A stretch of DNA of 31,921 bases, from the NCBI GenBank assembly GCA_900544365.1, contig UQVF01000017.1, forward strand, positions 1 to 31,921. The letters are read 5' to 3'. This DNA is from an uncultured Veillonella sp. Lineage in GTDB: Bacteria; Bacillota; Negativicutes; Veillonellales; Veillonellaceae. The translations under genes and the position numbers were made by a program. The notes beneath the pieces were generated by a model, which did no database searches, was not told the origin of the DNA, and saw only the letters and a program-made list of their open reading frames with translations. Position 1 is the first letter of the stretch. Each line of letters opens with the position of its first letter. Positions 22,124 to 30,082 of the stretch are shown here, in pieces.

Positions 22124-23299
22124 ATGAGTTGGTATACCTATGAAGGATTTTCAACAGATAAAAAGATAGTGTCAGGCAAAGTATGGGGTGATTCAGAAGA
22201 GGAAGTGCAGGCAAAGCTAGCCTATCAATCCATAACGCCGATTCACTTGGAATGTGTTATCGGAAAGGAAAATAAGAAACAATGGAAAACAGCTCATATG
22301 ATTCACTTTGCCTATCGATTACATATGTTATTGGGAGCAGGCATATCCTTACGAAAAGCCTTAGATATGATGGTCAATACGAAAGGTTCCACTATCCCTT
22401 ATGAGGAGATTCGTGAAGATGTAGGGCGTGGCATGGCACTGTCAAAAAGTTTAGCCAAGTACCATTGTCCTGTCATTGTTACAACTATACTGGAAGCAGG
22501 GGAAGCATCAGGAACCTTAGTGGAATCCTTAGGAATGATTCAAAGTATGTACGAAGAGGAGCATCGATTACGCCAACAATTAGTATCAGCCATTACATAT
22601 CCATCCTTTTTGGTGGTATTGATGATGGTATTTGTAGGAGTGGCCGTAGGTTTTATTTTACCCCAATTTAAATCTGTCTTTGAGAGCATGCAAATCGAAT
22701 TACCACCGCTAACTGCAGCCCTTTTTAGTGGAGGTACTTGGTTACAACAAAAAGGAGTGTATCTTTTGGTTGGCGTACTAGTATTAGGGTTGGGTTTGTG
22801 GAAATTGTATCAACGAGACTCTGTGAAGTTCAGCGTGCATCGTAAAGTTTGGCTATGTATGGCACGAAGAGAATGGCTTATGGCTTATACGATGGTGCGT
22901 ATGTGTCAGATTTGGAAACTACTTTTACAAAGTGGGATACCTTTGTTACAACTGTTGGATATGACAGAATCGCTGTGGGGCAACCGTTGGGCAAGCACCT
23001 TACAACAAGAGGTGAAAACTCGTATCTCTCAAGGTTATGGATTCACAGACTCATTAGAACAAGTACAATTAGGAACTTCTTTTGTATGGGATTTACTTCG
23101 TATTGGAGAAGAAACTGGTGATCTAGAAAGTATGTTAGACCAAGGGCATGGGTATTATAAAGGCATATTGGAACGGACCGTGAAACGAGGAGAACAATTA
23201 TTAGAACCTATTATACTCAGTATTATGGGCAGTATAATCGCTTTACTTGTGGTAGCAGTGATGCTGCCGATGTTTAATTCAATTTCAGCTATTCAATAG
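22124..23299 (+). CDS. pilC: Type IV pilus inner-membrane platform protein PilC
   Basis: A 391-residue member of the PilC/GspF family, the membrane platform on which pilin subunits are added. It contains two copies of the GspF domain (about 60-185 and 260-385), each ending in hydrophobic helices; the first shows FAYRLHMLLGAGISLRKALDMM and the second TYTMVRMCQIWKLLLQSGIPLLQLLDM. The last helix is IILSIMGSIIALLVVAVMLPMF, the usual family ending. GGAG lies upstream of ATG 22124, 12 bases after pilT. Confidence 0.94.
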   Translation: MSWYTYEGFSTDKKIVSGKVWGDSEEEVQAKLAYQSITPIHLECVIGKENKKQWKTAHMIHFAYRLHMLLGAGISLRKALDMMVNTKGSTIPYEEIREDVGRGMALSKSLAKYHCPVIVTTILEAGEASGTLVESLGMIQSMYEEEHRLRQQLVSAITYPSFLVVLMMVFVGVAVGFILPQFKSVFESMQIELPPLTAALFSGGTWLQQKGVYLLVGVLVLGLGLWKLYQRDSVKFSVHRKVWLCMARREWLMAYTMVRMCQIWKLLLQSGIPLLQLLDMTESLWGNRWASTLQQEVKTRISQGYGFTDSLEQVQLGTSFVWDLLRIGEETGDLESMLDQGHGYYKGILERTVKRGEQLLEPIILSIMGSIIALLVVAVMLPMFNSISAIQ

Positions 23300-23307
23300 G
23301 AGGAAGT

Positions 23308-23685
23308 ATGGAAGCACTTCGACAACGTTTGTCCTTACGACAACGGAAGCAACAAGATGGATTTACCTTAGTGGAATTAATGGTTGTGGTGGCAGTTATC
23401 GCCATTTTAGCATCCTTAGCAATGCCACAATTTTTAAATGCCTCAAATAAGGCGAAGGAAGCAAAAATTAAATCGGATGTGACAACCATCTCCAATGCAG
23501 CTCAGTTGTATATGATGGAACAATCTACTGATACAGTACCTACTGTAGATACATTGTACAAAGAAGGCTATTTGACTGAACATGTGAAAACGCCTAAGGG
23601 TGGAGAATACACCGTGACGAGTGTACAAAATGAAGGCGGTAAAGGTAAACATATTGCTGTCACTGCACCTGATGCAGAAAATTAA
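23308..23685 (+). CDS. Major type IV prepilin, PilE/ComGC-like
   Basis: A 125-residue prepilin with an 18-residue basic leader cut after Gly in QQDG|FTLVELMVVVAVIAIL. Mature Phe1 and Glu5 are present. The hydrophobic helix is followed by NASNKAKEAKIKSDVTTISNAAQLY, and a short globular part ending without cysteines, so no disulphide-bonded D-region; this is like GspG/ComGC small pilins. AGGAGG precedes ATG 23308, the strongest ribosome binding site in the cluster, consistent with a major subunit. Confidence 0.92.
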   Translation: MEALRQRLSLRQRKQQDGFTLVELMVVVAVIAILASLAMPQFLNASNKAKEAKIKSDVTTISNAAQLYMMEQSTDTVPTVDTLYKEGYLTEHVKTPKGGEYTVTSVQNEGGKGKHIAVTAPDAEN

Positions 23686-23707
23686 TTAGTAGAAGGAAGA
23701 GGGAAAT

Positions 23708-24319
23708 ATGGAGTATGTATTAGGAGGTATTGCGGGTATCACAGGAGTTGCAAGCCTCTATCTCATTGTTTCTTGGACCTATATGAAAACACATAGTATG
23801 TGGTGCCTTATGACTATTGCTGCTCATATCATAGGGACAGCAGGGCTTGGCTATGCCTATCAAGTTGGATACATTACGAATATCTATGAACTGGGACTTC
23901 TTTATATGCTGGAGGTAACGCTCTTTTGGGGATCAACCATCGATAAGCTATATTATATTCTTCCTGATGAGGGAGCTATTCTAATTTGTATATGTGGATT
24001 TGTTTACCAGCGGATAGGTAATGGTGATGTACTAATGATAGTAGTTAATGCCCTCTGTATGGGCGGATTGTGGTGGTCATTGCGGTGCTTTAGTCATGGC
24101 GGTGTGGGACTAGGTGATATCAAATGGTTGATGGCTATTAGCTGTTGGCTCACATCGGTGGAATGCTTGGCTTTATGCGGACTTTCCTCGGTCATTGGCA
24201 TCCTATACAGTTGTGTGTGGCGTATTGTATCTCCGAATCATACCTATATTCCCTTTGGTCCTTCTTTCAGTATGGCAATGATGCTGCTATTCATCTATCC
24301 TTTTGAGAGGTGGCTATGA
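23708..24319 (+). CDS. Short prepilin peptidase, PilD/ComC family
   Basis: A 203-residue polytopic membrane aspartic peptidase that cuts prepilin leaders. The second catalytic motif G-x-G-D is clear in GVGLGDIKWLMA (about residues 135-146); the first Asp is probably in STIDKLYYILPDE (about 78-90), which corresponds to the usual D-x-x-x-x-x-I-P-D. The ending FGPSFSMAMMLLF fits the family. It lacks the cytoplasmic methyltransferase domain with CxxC pairs found in full-length PilD, so it may cleave but not N-methylate. It overlaps the next gene by 4 bases. Confidence 0.82.
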   Translation: MEYVLGGIAGITGVASLYLIVSWTYMKTHSMWCLMTIAAHIIGTAGLGYAYQVGYITNIYELGLLYMLEVTLFWGSTIDKLYYILPDEGAILICICGFVYQRIGNGDVLMIVVNALCMGGLWWSLRCFSHGGVGLGDIKWLMAISCWLTSVECLALCGLSSVIGILYSCVWRIVSPNHTYIPFGPSFSMAMMLLFIYPFERWL

Positions 24320-24786
24320 TGAAAGTACCAAGGCACCCAGAAGATGGCTCTTTGTTAGTAGAAGTCTTGCTATATATGACTATTTGTTCTCTTATCATTG
24401 GTATGGTGTTGCTCTTAAATAATGGAGAGCAACAAGAATATTACCAATTTGATCGAGAAGGACGCATTTTATTTGCTCATATGAAGCGTATGCAGATGGC
24501 TACTTTATATGGGAACCTACAACGCATTAGTGGTGGTAACCGTATCGTATTAGATGGAACTAGATATGGATATATTAATGAGTCAAGCGCTATGGTCTAT
24601 CGAGAGTTACCTCCATCTATGTATATTGAATTTACTGGTACATCTCCGGTGTTGCGATTTACAGGCCATAAGGGAGTAGGGAAAATGTTCACCGTGACCT
24701 TAGTGGATACCGCAATTCGCTATAAACGAACCTTTATTTTTGCTCGTCAATCAGGGCGTATACGTTGGGAGGAATCAAAATATTGA
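24316..24786 (+). CDS. Minor pilin-like protein 1
   Basis: A 156-residue protein with a prepilin leader cut after Gly in PEDG|SLLVEVLLYMTICSLIIGMVLLL; mature Glu5 is present but residue 1 is Ser rather than Phe. The remainder is beta-rich with no cysteine. ATG 24316 overlaps the peptidase stop (ATGA). Probably a minor pilin or pilus tip component (ComGD/GspH-like). The next gene starts within its last codons. Confidence 0.8.
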   Translation: MMKVPRHPEDGSLLVEVLLYMTICSLIIGMVLLLNNGEQQEYYQFDREGRILFAHMKRMQMATLYGNLQRISGGNRIVLDGTRYGYINESSAMVYRELPPSMYIEFTGTSPVLRFTGHKGVGKMFTVTLVDTAIRYKRTFIFARQSGRIRWEESKY

Positions 24787-25139
24787 AAGTACAACAAGAA
24801 GGATTTCTCTATATGGATGTATTAGTATCGCTATTTGTGATGAGTCTATTGTGTTCCACTTTATTTGTGCTTATGATGAGTAGTATCCAGCAATATGGGA
24901 AGATGATGGAAGAAGATAGGACCTTACAAGCTATGATTTTGTATATGGAAGAGGGGAAAGCGAGTTGGGCGAATGAAACTAGTTCTGACTCTGATAAGCC
25001 GCCTAATGTAGGAATGACGAGCTTTCAGCGAAGGATAGAAGTAAGTCCAGAAGGAGTACACGTATTGACTGTCATAGCCTATCGCCATGGAGAGGAAATA
25101 CATCGGTTTACAACCTATTTGTTGGAACGAAGACAATGA
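24783..25139 (+). CDS. Minor pilin-like protein 2 with TTG start
   Basis: A 118-residue product. The likely start is TTG 24783, which overlaps the previous stop (TTGA); GGGAGGA (24767-24773) supports it and no ATG fits. The leader MKVQQEG is cut before FLYMDVLVSLFVMSLLCSTLFVLM. Mature residue 5 is Asp, not the usual Glu. The downstream domain is short (about 80 residues). Likely a ComGE/GspI-like minor pilin. Confidence 0.75.
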   Translation: MKVQQEGFLYMDVLVSLFVMSLLCSTLFVLMMSSIQQYGKMMEEDRTLQAMILYMEEGKASWANETSSDSDKPPNVGMTSFQRRIEVSPEGVHVLTVIAYRHGEEIHRFTTYLLERRQ

Positions 25140-25304
25140 GATACATCATTAGGATAGCGAAGGGGATAGGATAACAATATAGTGTAGTTACCTAATATAG
25201 ATTTTGAACAAAATAGCCTACTATGATTTCGAGATAATTATATAAAGATTGTTGATGTACTATAGAAAGGTCAGATACAGGTTAAGCATATATGGGTGAA
25301 ATAT

Positions 25305-25904
25305 ATGGTATTAAGTTTTGAGAAAGTGAGGTCTTTTTCTAGAAGAAGTAAAGGCAAACAGGGTACATCAGGTTTTTTACTGGTGGAAGCCTTACTAGGT
25401 AGCCTATTATTAGCGATTATCGTAACAGGATTTTTCCTCATCACATCACATAGTGTGAAGTGGCTACATATGTTGCATCATCGTCATGAACTATTGTTAG
25501 ATGCTAGGTTTAGTCGTATACAGATTATGAATCGCCTTCGTTATAGTGAGAAAAAACCACGAGTCAGCGAAGATGGGTCCTGGTTATTATCTCCTTCAAA
25601 TTGGCGGATACGGGTCTACCAGGATGCCTTTGTGACCATGCTATCGGATGGACAATTGCAGGATATTACAGAAAGTGAAATCAGTCCAAAGATAGGGAAA
25701 ATACATGTATTTCCACAAGGGCCTACATTTTTTCAGGAACGGTCAGATGGGTTAGTTGACTTGCATTGGCATTCGGAGGTGCGACCCTATTGGTGGCGAA
25801 ATCATATTCAACTCATGGAAGGTGGACAGAATCGTTACCAAGTACAAACTGGAATTTTGCCGTATGCTACCTATCTCCAGCGATTACAACATACAGCAAA
25901 GTAG
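25305..25904 (+). CDS. Minor pilin-like protein 3
   Basis: A 199-residue protein (from ATG 25305; a GTG at 25296 is possible). The long basic leader ends in TSG before FLLVEALLGSLLLAIIVTGFFLI, with Phe1 and Glu5 present, then an arginine- and tryptophan-rich globular domain. It resembles GspJ/ComGF-type minor pilins by size and order. The 165 bases before it are AT-rich and gene-free; a promoter may lie there, but I see no convincing one. Confidence 0.78.
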   Translation: MVLSFEKVRSFSRRSKGKQGTSGFLLVEALLGSLLLAIIVTGFFLITSHSVKWLHMLHHRHELLLDARFSRIQIMNRLRYSEKKPRVSEDGSWLLSPSNWRIRVYQDAFVTMLSDGQLQDITESEISPKIGKIHVFPQGPTFFQERSDGLVDLHWHSEVRPYWWRNHIQLMEGGQNRYQVQTGILPYATYLQRLQHTAK

Positions 25905-25967
25905 CTATTGTTAGAAATAGACATTGTAGAACGGTTATATTGAGGCATGAATGAGAGGTTAGCTATT

Positions 25968-26408
25968 ATGTTCCGTTGGAAAGGGAGAAAGAAAAATGGT
26001 TTTGTATCGTACATGATTCTGCTGATAGCCATGATGACCATTGGTACTTGGGTTGCTTGGCAACATACGATGCAGATTACCTATCAAAGCATGATGGATG
26101 AATATCGTTTTGTTCGTTGTCAATATGGCATAGAGAGAGGTATCGTCTTGGGCACAAACAAAGAATTCTTTTTAGCGCATCAAAAGGAAGTAACTGGTAG
26201 TGGTTCACCCAAGTATGTGCTGGAAGAAACGGATACAGAACGAATTGAAGCTATTATATATAAAGAACAAGAGCCACAGCGATATTCTTTACGCCTTATA
26301 TGTATCGATGTAGGTACAGAAACAAACGTGAGACAAGACGTATACTTCAGAACCATGTATAAAGATGATGTGTTAGATACCATACATGTAGAAGGTGTGA
26401 AGGAATAA
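25968..26408 (+). CDS. Minor pilin-like membrane protein 4, PilX/GspK-like position
   Basis: A 146-residue protein from ATG 25968, supported by GAGAGG (25953-25958); an in-frame ATG at 25947 lies too close to its own GAGG. WKGRKKNG|FVSYMILLIAMMTIGTWVAW looks like a prepilin leader and helix, but mature residue 5 is Met, not Glu. In type II secretion, GspK-like tip pilins lack Glu5, so a tip protein is a possible reading. It ends 10 bases before pilM. Confidence 0.68.
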   Translation: MFRWKGRKKNGFVSYMILLIAMMTIGTWVAWQHTMQITYQSMMDEYRFVRCQYGIERGIVLGTNKEFFLAHQKEVTGSGSPKYVLEETDTERIEAIIYKEQEPQRYSLRLICIDVGTETNVRQDVYFRTMYKDDVLDTIHVEGVKE

Positions 26409-26418
26409 GGAGGTTGAC

Positions 26419-27252
26419 ATGAAAACAAATTCCGTAATGGCTATTGCCATTGGACATGATGAAATTGTGGGGGTGAAAGCCTACAAAATAGAAGGTACCA
26501 TTGTGTTAGAAGACGTAATCGTTCAGAAACGACATAGTGATATAGGAACGGATATGAAAGAGTTTTTTGACTATTATGGAGAAACCGGTATATCCATTGG
26601 TTGTGTTTTTACATCGCCACTACAATCAGTGTATATGGAGACACCGATGATGCATAAAATAGATCAATATTTATTTGCTCAACGTGAGGGAAAAAGAATC
26701 TTTCAGAATGAAGAATTTCCTAATGCTATCGATTTTGCATCTAGACCAGGTACAACAGAAGAGTTGATGTTTATACTCATTGTGGCCTTAGAACGGAAAC
26801 GACTCAAACAGGTGGCACGAGGGGTTCAACAAGGAGGAGGCGATCTTCGTGTTATCGATTACTGGCCAGCACCACTTGCGTTCAGTCGTGGTCGAGAATC
26901 ATCTATGCTTTGTATCACCCCAGAAGAAGGTAAGGTACGAGTATCTTTATGGAATTATAAATTTTGTACCGCCCATACCTTAGTGCCACTAGATGTAAAC
27001 AAAGTATTGGAAGCATGCAAAAGGGTCTATGAAGATAGCAAACAATATCATGTACCTTATCCAAAGGGGGCTATAGTAGTTGGTTTTGATGAAATGAAAA
27101 CTAAAGAGTTTGAGCTTATTTTAGAAACCTATGGAACCATCGACCAGGTCCCTCTCCATACAGTGGATAAAGGAGAAGGTTATAATCCACAGAATATAAA
27201 TCATGAAATGGCATGGGGGTTAGCAATTAGGTTACTTGGCGATGGAAAATAA
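26419..27252 (+). CDS. pilM: Pilus assembly protein PilM-like
   Basis: A 277-residue cytoplasmic protein in the pilM place, before two single-pass proteins in the pilN/pilO place. The N-terminus (VMAIAIGHDEIVGVKAYKIEG) resembles the first actin-fold strand pair of PilM. It is shorter than the ~350 residues common in this family and the phosphate-binding loops are not obvious. AAGGAGG precedes ATG 26419. The call depends as much on order as on sequence. Confidence 0.65.
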   Translation: MKTNSVMAIAIGHDEIVGVKAYKIEGTIVLEDVIVQKRHSDIGTDMKEFFDYYGETGISIGCVFTSPLQSVYMETPMMHKIDQYLFAQREGKRIFQNEEFPNAIDFASRPGTTEELMFILIVALERKRLKQVARGVQQGGGDLRVIDYWPAPLAFSRGRESSMLCITPEEGKVRVSLWNYKFCTAHTLVPLDVNKVLEACKRVYEDSKQYHVPYPKGAIVVGFDEMKTKEFELILETYGTIDQVPLHTVDKGEGYNPQNINHEMAWGLAIRLLGDGK

Positions 27253-27793
27253 AGAGAATCTTAATTTCATAGAACCGGATGTACAGTGGATATGTTGGTA
27301 TATTCGATATAAAAAAATATGGTGGACTCTATTAGTTCTAGTGCTTGTTATATTGGTAGGTTCTGTGGCAATGGGTACAAAAGCATATATACAGTATCAA
27401 GATGTAGTAGAAAAACAAGGAGAGGTAATATCACGCCATATTGATGCTAAAGAGGCTCATAATGTGTATGAAAGTATGGTTCTTGAAAATAAAAAAGAAG
27501 TACCAATACTTCAGGGGACGTTGAAGGAATGTATATACTTATTAGATGCATCGAATACATATCACATTCAATTAGTTGAGTGGTCTACTGTGAATCAATG
27601 GTATGTAGAGGCTAGAGGTAATAATGAAAATGAATTGCATCAGTTTAGTTCAGTGTTGAGTCGATTAGGAGGTCACCGTCACTATGATGAAGTGGTGGAA
27701 AAAGAATCCGGAACTACACTATACCGCAGTCGTATTACAGGCACTATGGAAAGCCCTTCCCATTCCAAAAAAAAGTCTGCTCCTAGTCATTAG
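27242..27793 (+). CDS. pilN: Pilus assembly protein PilN-like
   Basis: A 183-residue protein with a short cytoplasmic N-terminus, one membrane helix (about 24-45, WWTLLVLVLVILVGSVAMG), a coiled-coil stretch and a C-terminal alpha/beta domain (ECIYLLDASNTYHIQLVEWSTVNQWYVEARGNNENELHQFSSVLSRLG). In known systems, PilN binds PilM by its N-terminal peptide and PilO in the periplasm. It begins 11 bases inside pilM, and its last 110 bases overlap the pilO-like gene in another frame. Confidence 0.72.
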   Translation: MENKENLNFIEPDVQWICWYIRYKKIWWTLLVLVLVILVGSVAMGTKAYIQYQDVVEKQGEVISRHIDAKEAHNVYESMVLENKKEVPILQGTLKECIYLLDASNTYHIQLVEWSTVNQWYVEARGNNENELHQFSSVLSRLGGHRHYDEVVEKESGTTLYRSRITGTMESPSHSKKKSAPSH

Positions 27794-28211
27794 CGTGTAC
27801 TGTTGTGTATTAGATTTGGGCATCGGCATGACCGTGTACTTTCAAGGAGAAAGAGAACGTATTTCTGCAGAGATTGATGAAGAAATACTTTCACAGGAGG
27901 CAGAAACAACATTTTTACATAGTGAAAGTTATCAATTTGTCAAACACTTAGATGATAATATATTAGACATGGAAGGCTTGTATCATTTGGTGTTGTCATC
28001 CATAGAAGATACACCCTTGATAATTGTCAGTACACACAAAGAAGAGGAAACGGTAGATGTGGTGGTACAAGGGTCTACCTTAGATATGGTACAGTGGTTG
28101 GTAGGGATGCAAAAGGTGCATCCTACCTTGCGTTTTACTATAGAAAAAATAATTCATCTGCAAGGTGTTACTACTTTACAATGTAAGATTCGTGAAAATA
28201 GTAAAAAATAG
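27684..28211 (+). CDS. pilO: Pilus assembly protein PilO-like
   Basis: A 175-residue protein: 29 cytoplasmic residues, one membrane helix (about 31-52, SLLLVISVYCCVLDLGIGMTVYF), a glutamate-rich coiled-coil region and a ferredoxin-like C-terminal domain (LIIVSTHKEEETVDVVVQGSTLDMVQWLVGMQKVHPTLRFTIEKI), the usual PilO layout. AGGAGGT (27667-27673), 10 bases before ATG 27684, supports this start even though it overlaps pilN by 110 bases. Last gene of the pilus run. Confidence 0.72.
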   Translation: MMKWWKKNPELHYTAVVLQALWKALPIPKKSLLLVISVYCCVLDLGIGMTVYFQGERERISAEIDEEILSQEAETTFLHSESYQFVKHLDDNILDMEGLYHLVLSSIEDTPLIIVSTHKEEETVDVVVQGSTLDMVQWLVGMQKVHPTLRFTIEKIIHLQGVTTLQCKIRENSKK

Positions 28212-28221
28212 AGGGAATGGT

Positions 28222-28267
28222 TTGTCAAAGTATAGTCGAGTATAGTAAAATAAAGTTAAAATTAACT
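28222..28267 (+). promoter_or_regulatory. Promoter of the aroK-pfkA pair
   Basis: TTGTCA (28222-28227), 18-bp spacer, TAAAAT (28246-28251). A palindrome AGTTAA-AA-TTAACT (28254-28267) lies over the expected start site and may be an operator. Confidence 0.55.
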
Positions 28268-28296
28268 AGTATATTAAAGAAGAGATATTATATAGA

Positions 28297-28860
28297 ATGA
28301 AAACGACTATCAGGAGAAATATTATCCTCATTGGTTCTATGGGGAGTGGCAAAAGTCATTTAGGTCGAAATTTAGCGGATGCCAAAGGTTGGCAATTTGT
28401 TGACACGGATCGAATATTAGAGAAACGATACAATATGCCTATTGCTGATATTTTTAAAACAATAGGTGAAAAGGCATTTCGCCGTGCTGAGTTTGAAGTG
28501 ATTAAAAAGGTGGCTATGTATCATGAAGCGGTGATTTCCGTAGGTGGGAATTTCCCTATTGATATGCGCACATTGCGGTATATGCAAAAATATTCTTTTA
28601 TTGTGGGCATACGTGCTTCACATTACAGAATTGTGAATCGGGTCAATCGTTGGGTTGGTAAACGGCCGACGATGAACTATGATGATGTATCTGGTTATGT
28701 AGCGTGGATGATGCGTAGGTGGAAACCATTATATCGTAAATGTGACCATGTATTAGATACGACGCACAGTCACACTGATGAATTAGTTACTAGTATTGAT
28801 GCATCAGTAAAGTCCAAAGGTATATATTTTAAACGGCGAAAAGTACACCAAGGTGAATAA
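28297..28860 (+). CDS. aroK: Shikimate kinase-like protein
   Basis: A 187-residue P-loop kinase of the AroK family, which phosphorylates shikimate in aromatic amino acid synthesis. Walker A GSMGSGKS (13-20), shikimate-binding FVDTDR (34-39) and FRRAEFEVI are present. The Walker B region reads SVGGNFP where the family normally has three glycines; the third is Asn. The lid has VGKRPTM. A short basic tail extends beyond the usual end. Position just after pilus genes is common for aroK. The changed glycine may mean altered substrate or activity. It is 1 base from pfkA (28862). Confidence 0.82.
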   Translation: MKTTIRRNIILIGSMGSGKSHLGRNLADAKGWQFVDTDRILEKRYNMPIADIFKTIGEKAFRRAEFEVIKKVAMYHEAVISVGGNFPIDMRTLRYMQKYSFIVGIRASHYRIVNRVNRWVGKRPTMNYDDVSGYVAWMMRRWKPLYRKCDHVLDTTHSHTDELVTSIDASVKSKGIYFKRRKVHQGE

Positions 28861-28861
28861 T

Positions 28862-29821
28862 ATGAAACGAATAGGTATTTTAACGAGTGGTGGAGATGCA
28901 CCAGGAATGAATGCAGTCATTCGTTCCGTAACAAGAAGTGCAATATATGAAGGCCTCGATGTAGTAGGAATACAGCGAGGCTTTTTGGGCGTTTTAGAAG
29001 AAGACTTTATCCCCTTAACAAGACGTAGTGTGGGGAATATTGTAAACAAAGGTGGAACAATCTTAAAATCGTCGCGCTGTCTTGAGTTTAAAGAAAGTGA
29101 GCATCAACAAAGAGGTTATGACAATTTGCGTCATCATGGTATTGATGCCTTAGTCGTTGTTGGTGGTGATGGTTCTATGTGTGGTGCCAAAGTATTGTCT
29201 AACCTAGGATTGCCTACGGTGACAATTCCTGGCACTATAGATAAAGATATGAATGGTACCGATTATACAATTGGTTTTGATACAGCTCTTAACACCATCA
29301 TTGATGGTGTGAGCAAAATTCGTGACACTTCTACGGCTCATGATCGTGTAGCCATTGTAGAAGTAATGGGACGGCATGCTGGTCACATTGCAGTGTATGC
29401 GGGTGTAGCGTGCGGTGCAGAGGTTGTGTTGACTCCTGAAGTACCCATGACGTTAGAAGAAGTGAAAGACTCTCTAGAAAATACGACTCGTAATGGTAAA
29501 AAGAACAGTATTATTATCGTTGCGGAAGGTGCCTACAGCGCCTTTGAAGTGGCTCAATATATTAAAGCACATACGTCCTATGCACCATCTGTTACGGTGT
29601 TAGGTTATTTGCAACGAGGCGGGTCACCGTCTGCGTATGATGCTCTAATGGCTGCTCGTCTAGGAGAGGCAGGAGTTCGTGCTTTATTAGAGGGGTGTAC
29701 ACATCATTTGATAGGAGTTCATTGTAATCATATTGATGCTATAGCGTATGAGGAAGCCCAAACATGTGAGTATCCTTTAGATACATCTTTATATCAATTA
29801 ATACGTGTGTTAGGACAATAA
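28862..29821 (+). CDS. pfkA: ATP-dependent 6-phosphofructokinase
   Basis: The 319-residue length and sequence fit PfkA, which phosphorylates fructose 6-phosphate. MKRIGILTSGGDAPGMNAVIRSV, VVGGDGS (Gly for ATP rather than pyrophosphate use), PGTIDKDMNGTDYTIGFDTA with catalytic Asp in TID, and MGRHAGHIA are in place. The residue after TID is Lys where Asn is usual (TIDND). ATG 28862 is supported by AAGGTG (28850-28855); a GTG at 28853 is within that site. Translated with aroK from the promoter at 28222. Confidence 0.95.
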   Translation: MKRIGILTSGGDAPGMNAVIRSVTRSAIYEGLDVVGIQRGFLGVLEEDFIPLTRRSVGNIVNKGGTILKSSRCLEFKESEHQQRGYDNLRHHGIDALVVVGGDGSMCGAKVLSNLGLPTVTIPGTIDKDMNGTDYTIGFDTALNTIIDGVSKIRDTSTAHDRVAIVEVMGRHAGHIAVYAGVACGAEVVLTPEVPMTLEEVKDSLENTTRNGKKNSIIIVAEGAYSAFEVAQYIKAHTSYAPSVTVLGYLQRGGSPSAYDALMAARLGEAGVRALLEGCTHHLIGVHCNHIDAIAYEEAQTCEYPLDTSLYQLIRVLGQ

Positions 29822-29856
29822 TTTCATAGTTGTTTCACCATTGTATTGTATAAGAT

Positions 29857-29886
29857 AAAGAAAACTAACCTTAGTTTTCTTTTCTT
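29857..29886 (+). terminator. Terminator of aroK-pfkA
   Basis: AAAGAAAACTAA (29857-29868) and TTAGTTTTCTTT (29871-29882) are perfectly complementary; the inner pairs open to give a usable loop. TTTCTTTTTA follows. Confidence 0.8.
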
Positions 29887-29900
29887 TTTATCCTCTGTAT

Positions 29901-29942
29901 ATGACATATTTTGTTTTATATTATAGTTGGGGGCTACTCATG
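29901..29942. promoter_or_regulatory. Site C: partial copy of the HEPN-locus palindrome
   Basis: ATGACATATTTTGTTT (29901-29916) matches the reverse complement of site A in 14 of 16 bases, including 14 consecutive. Then TTGGGGGCTACTCAT (29927-29941) matches, with one extra G, the reverse complement of 12888-12901, which also lies left of site A. The gap 29887-30082 has no other clear feature apart from a small TACTC/GAGTA repeat at 30009-30024; no convincing promoter for the efflux operon is seen. Confidence 0.4.
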
Positions 29943-30082
29943 TAAGTAAGTTATTGTCAGGTGTAAACTAGTTTATGGAGATGAAAGTCTATACTACATG
30001 TTGGAGCATACTCCTATTAGAGTAAGAAAACACTATGTTGATGATATTCTATTTACAATCGATGGATGAAAGGAGATATTTC

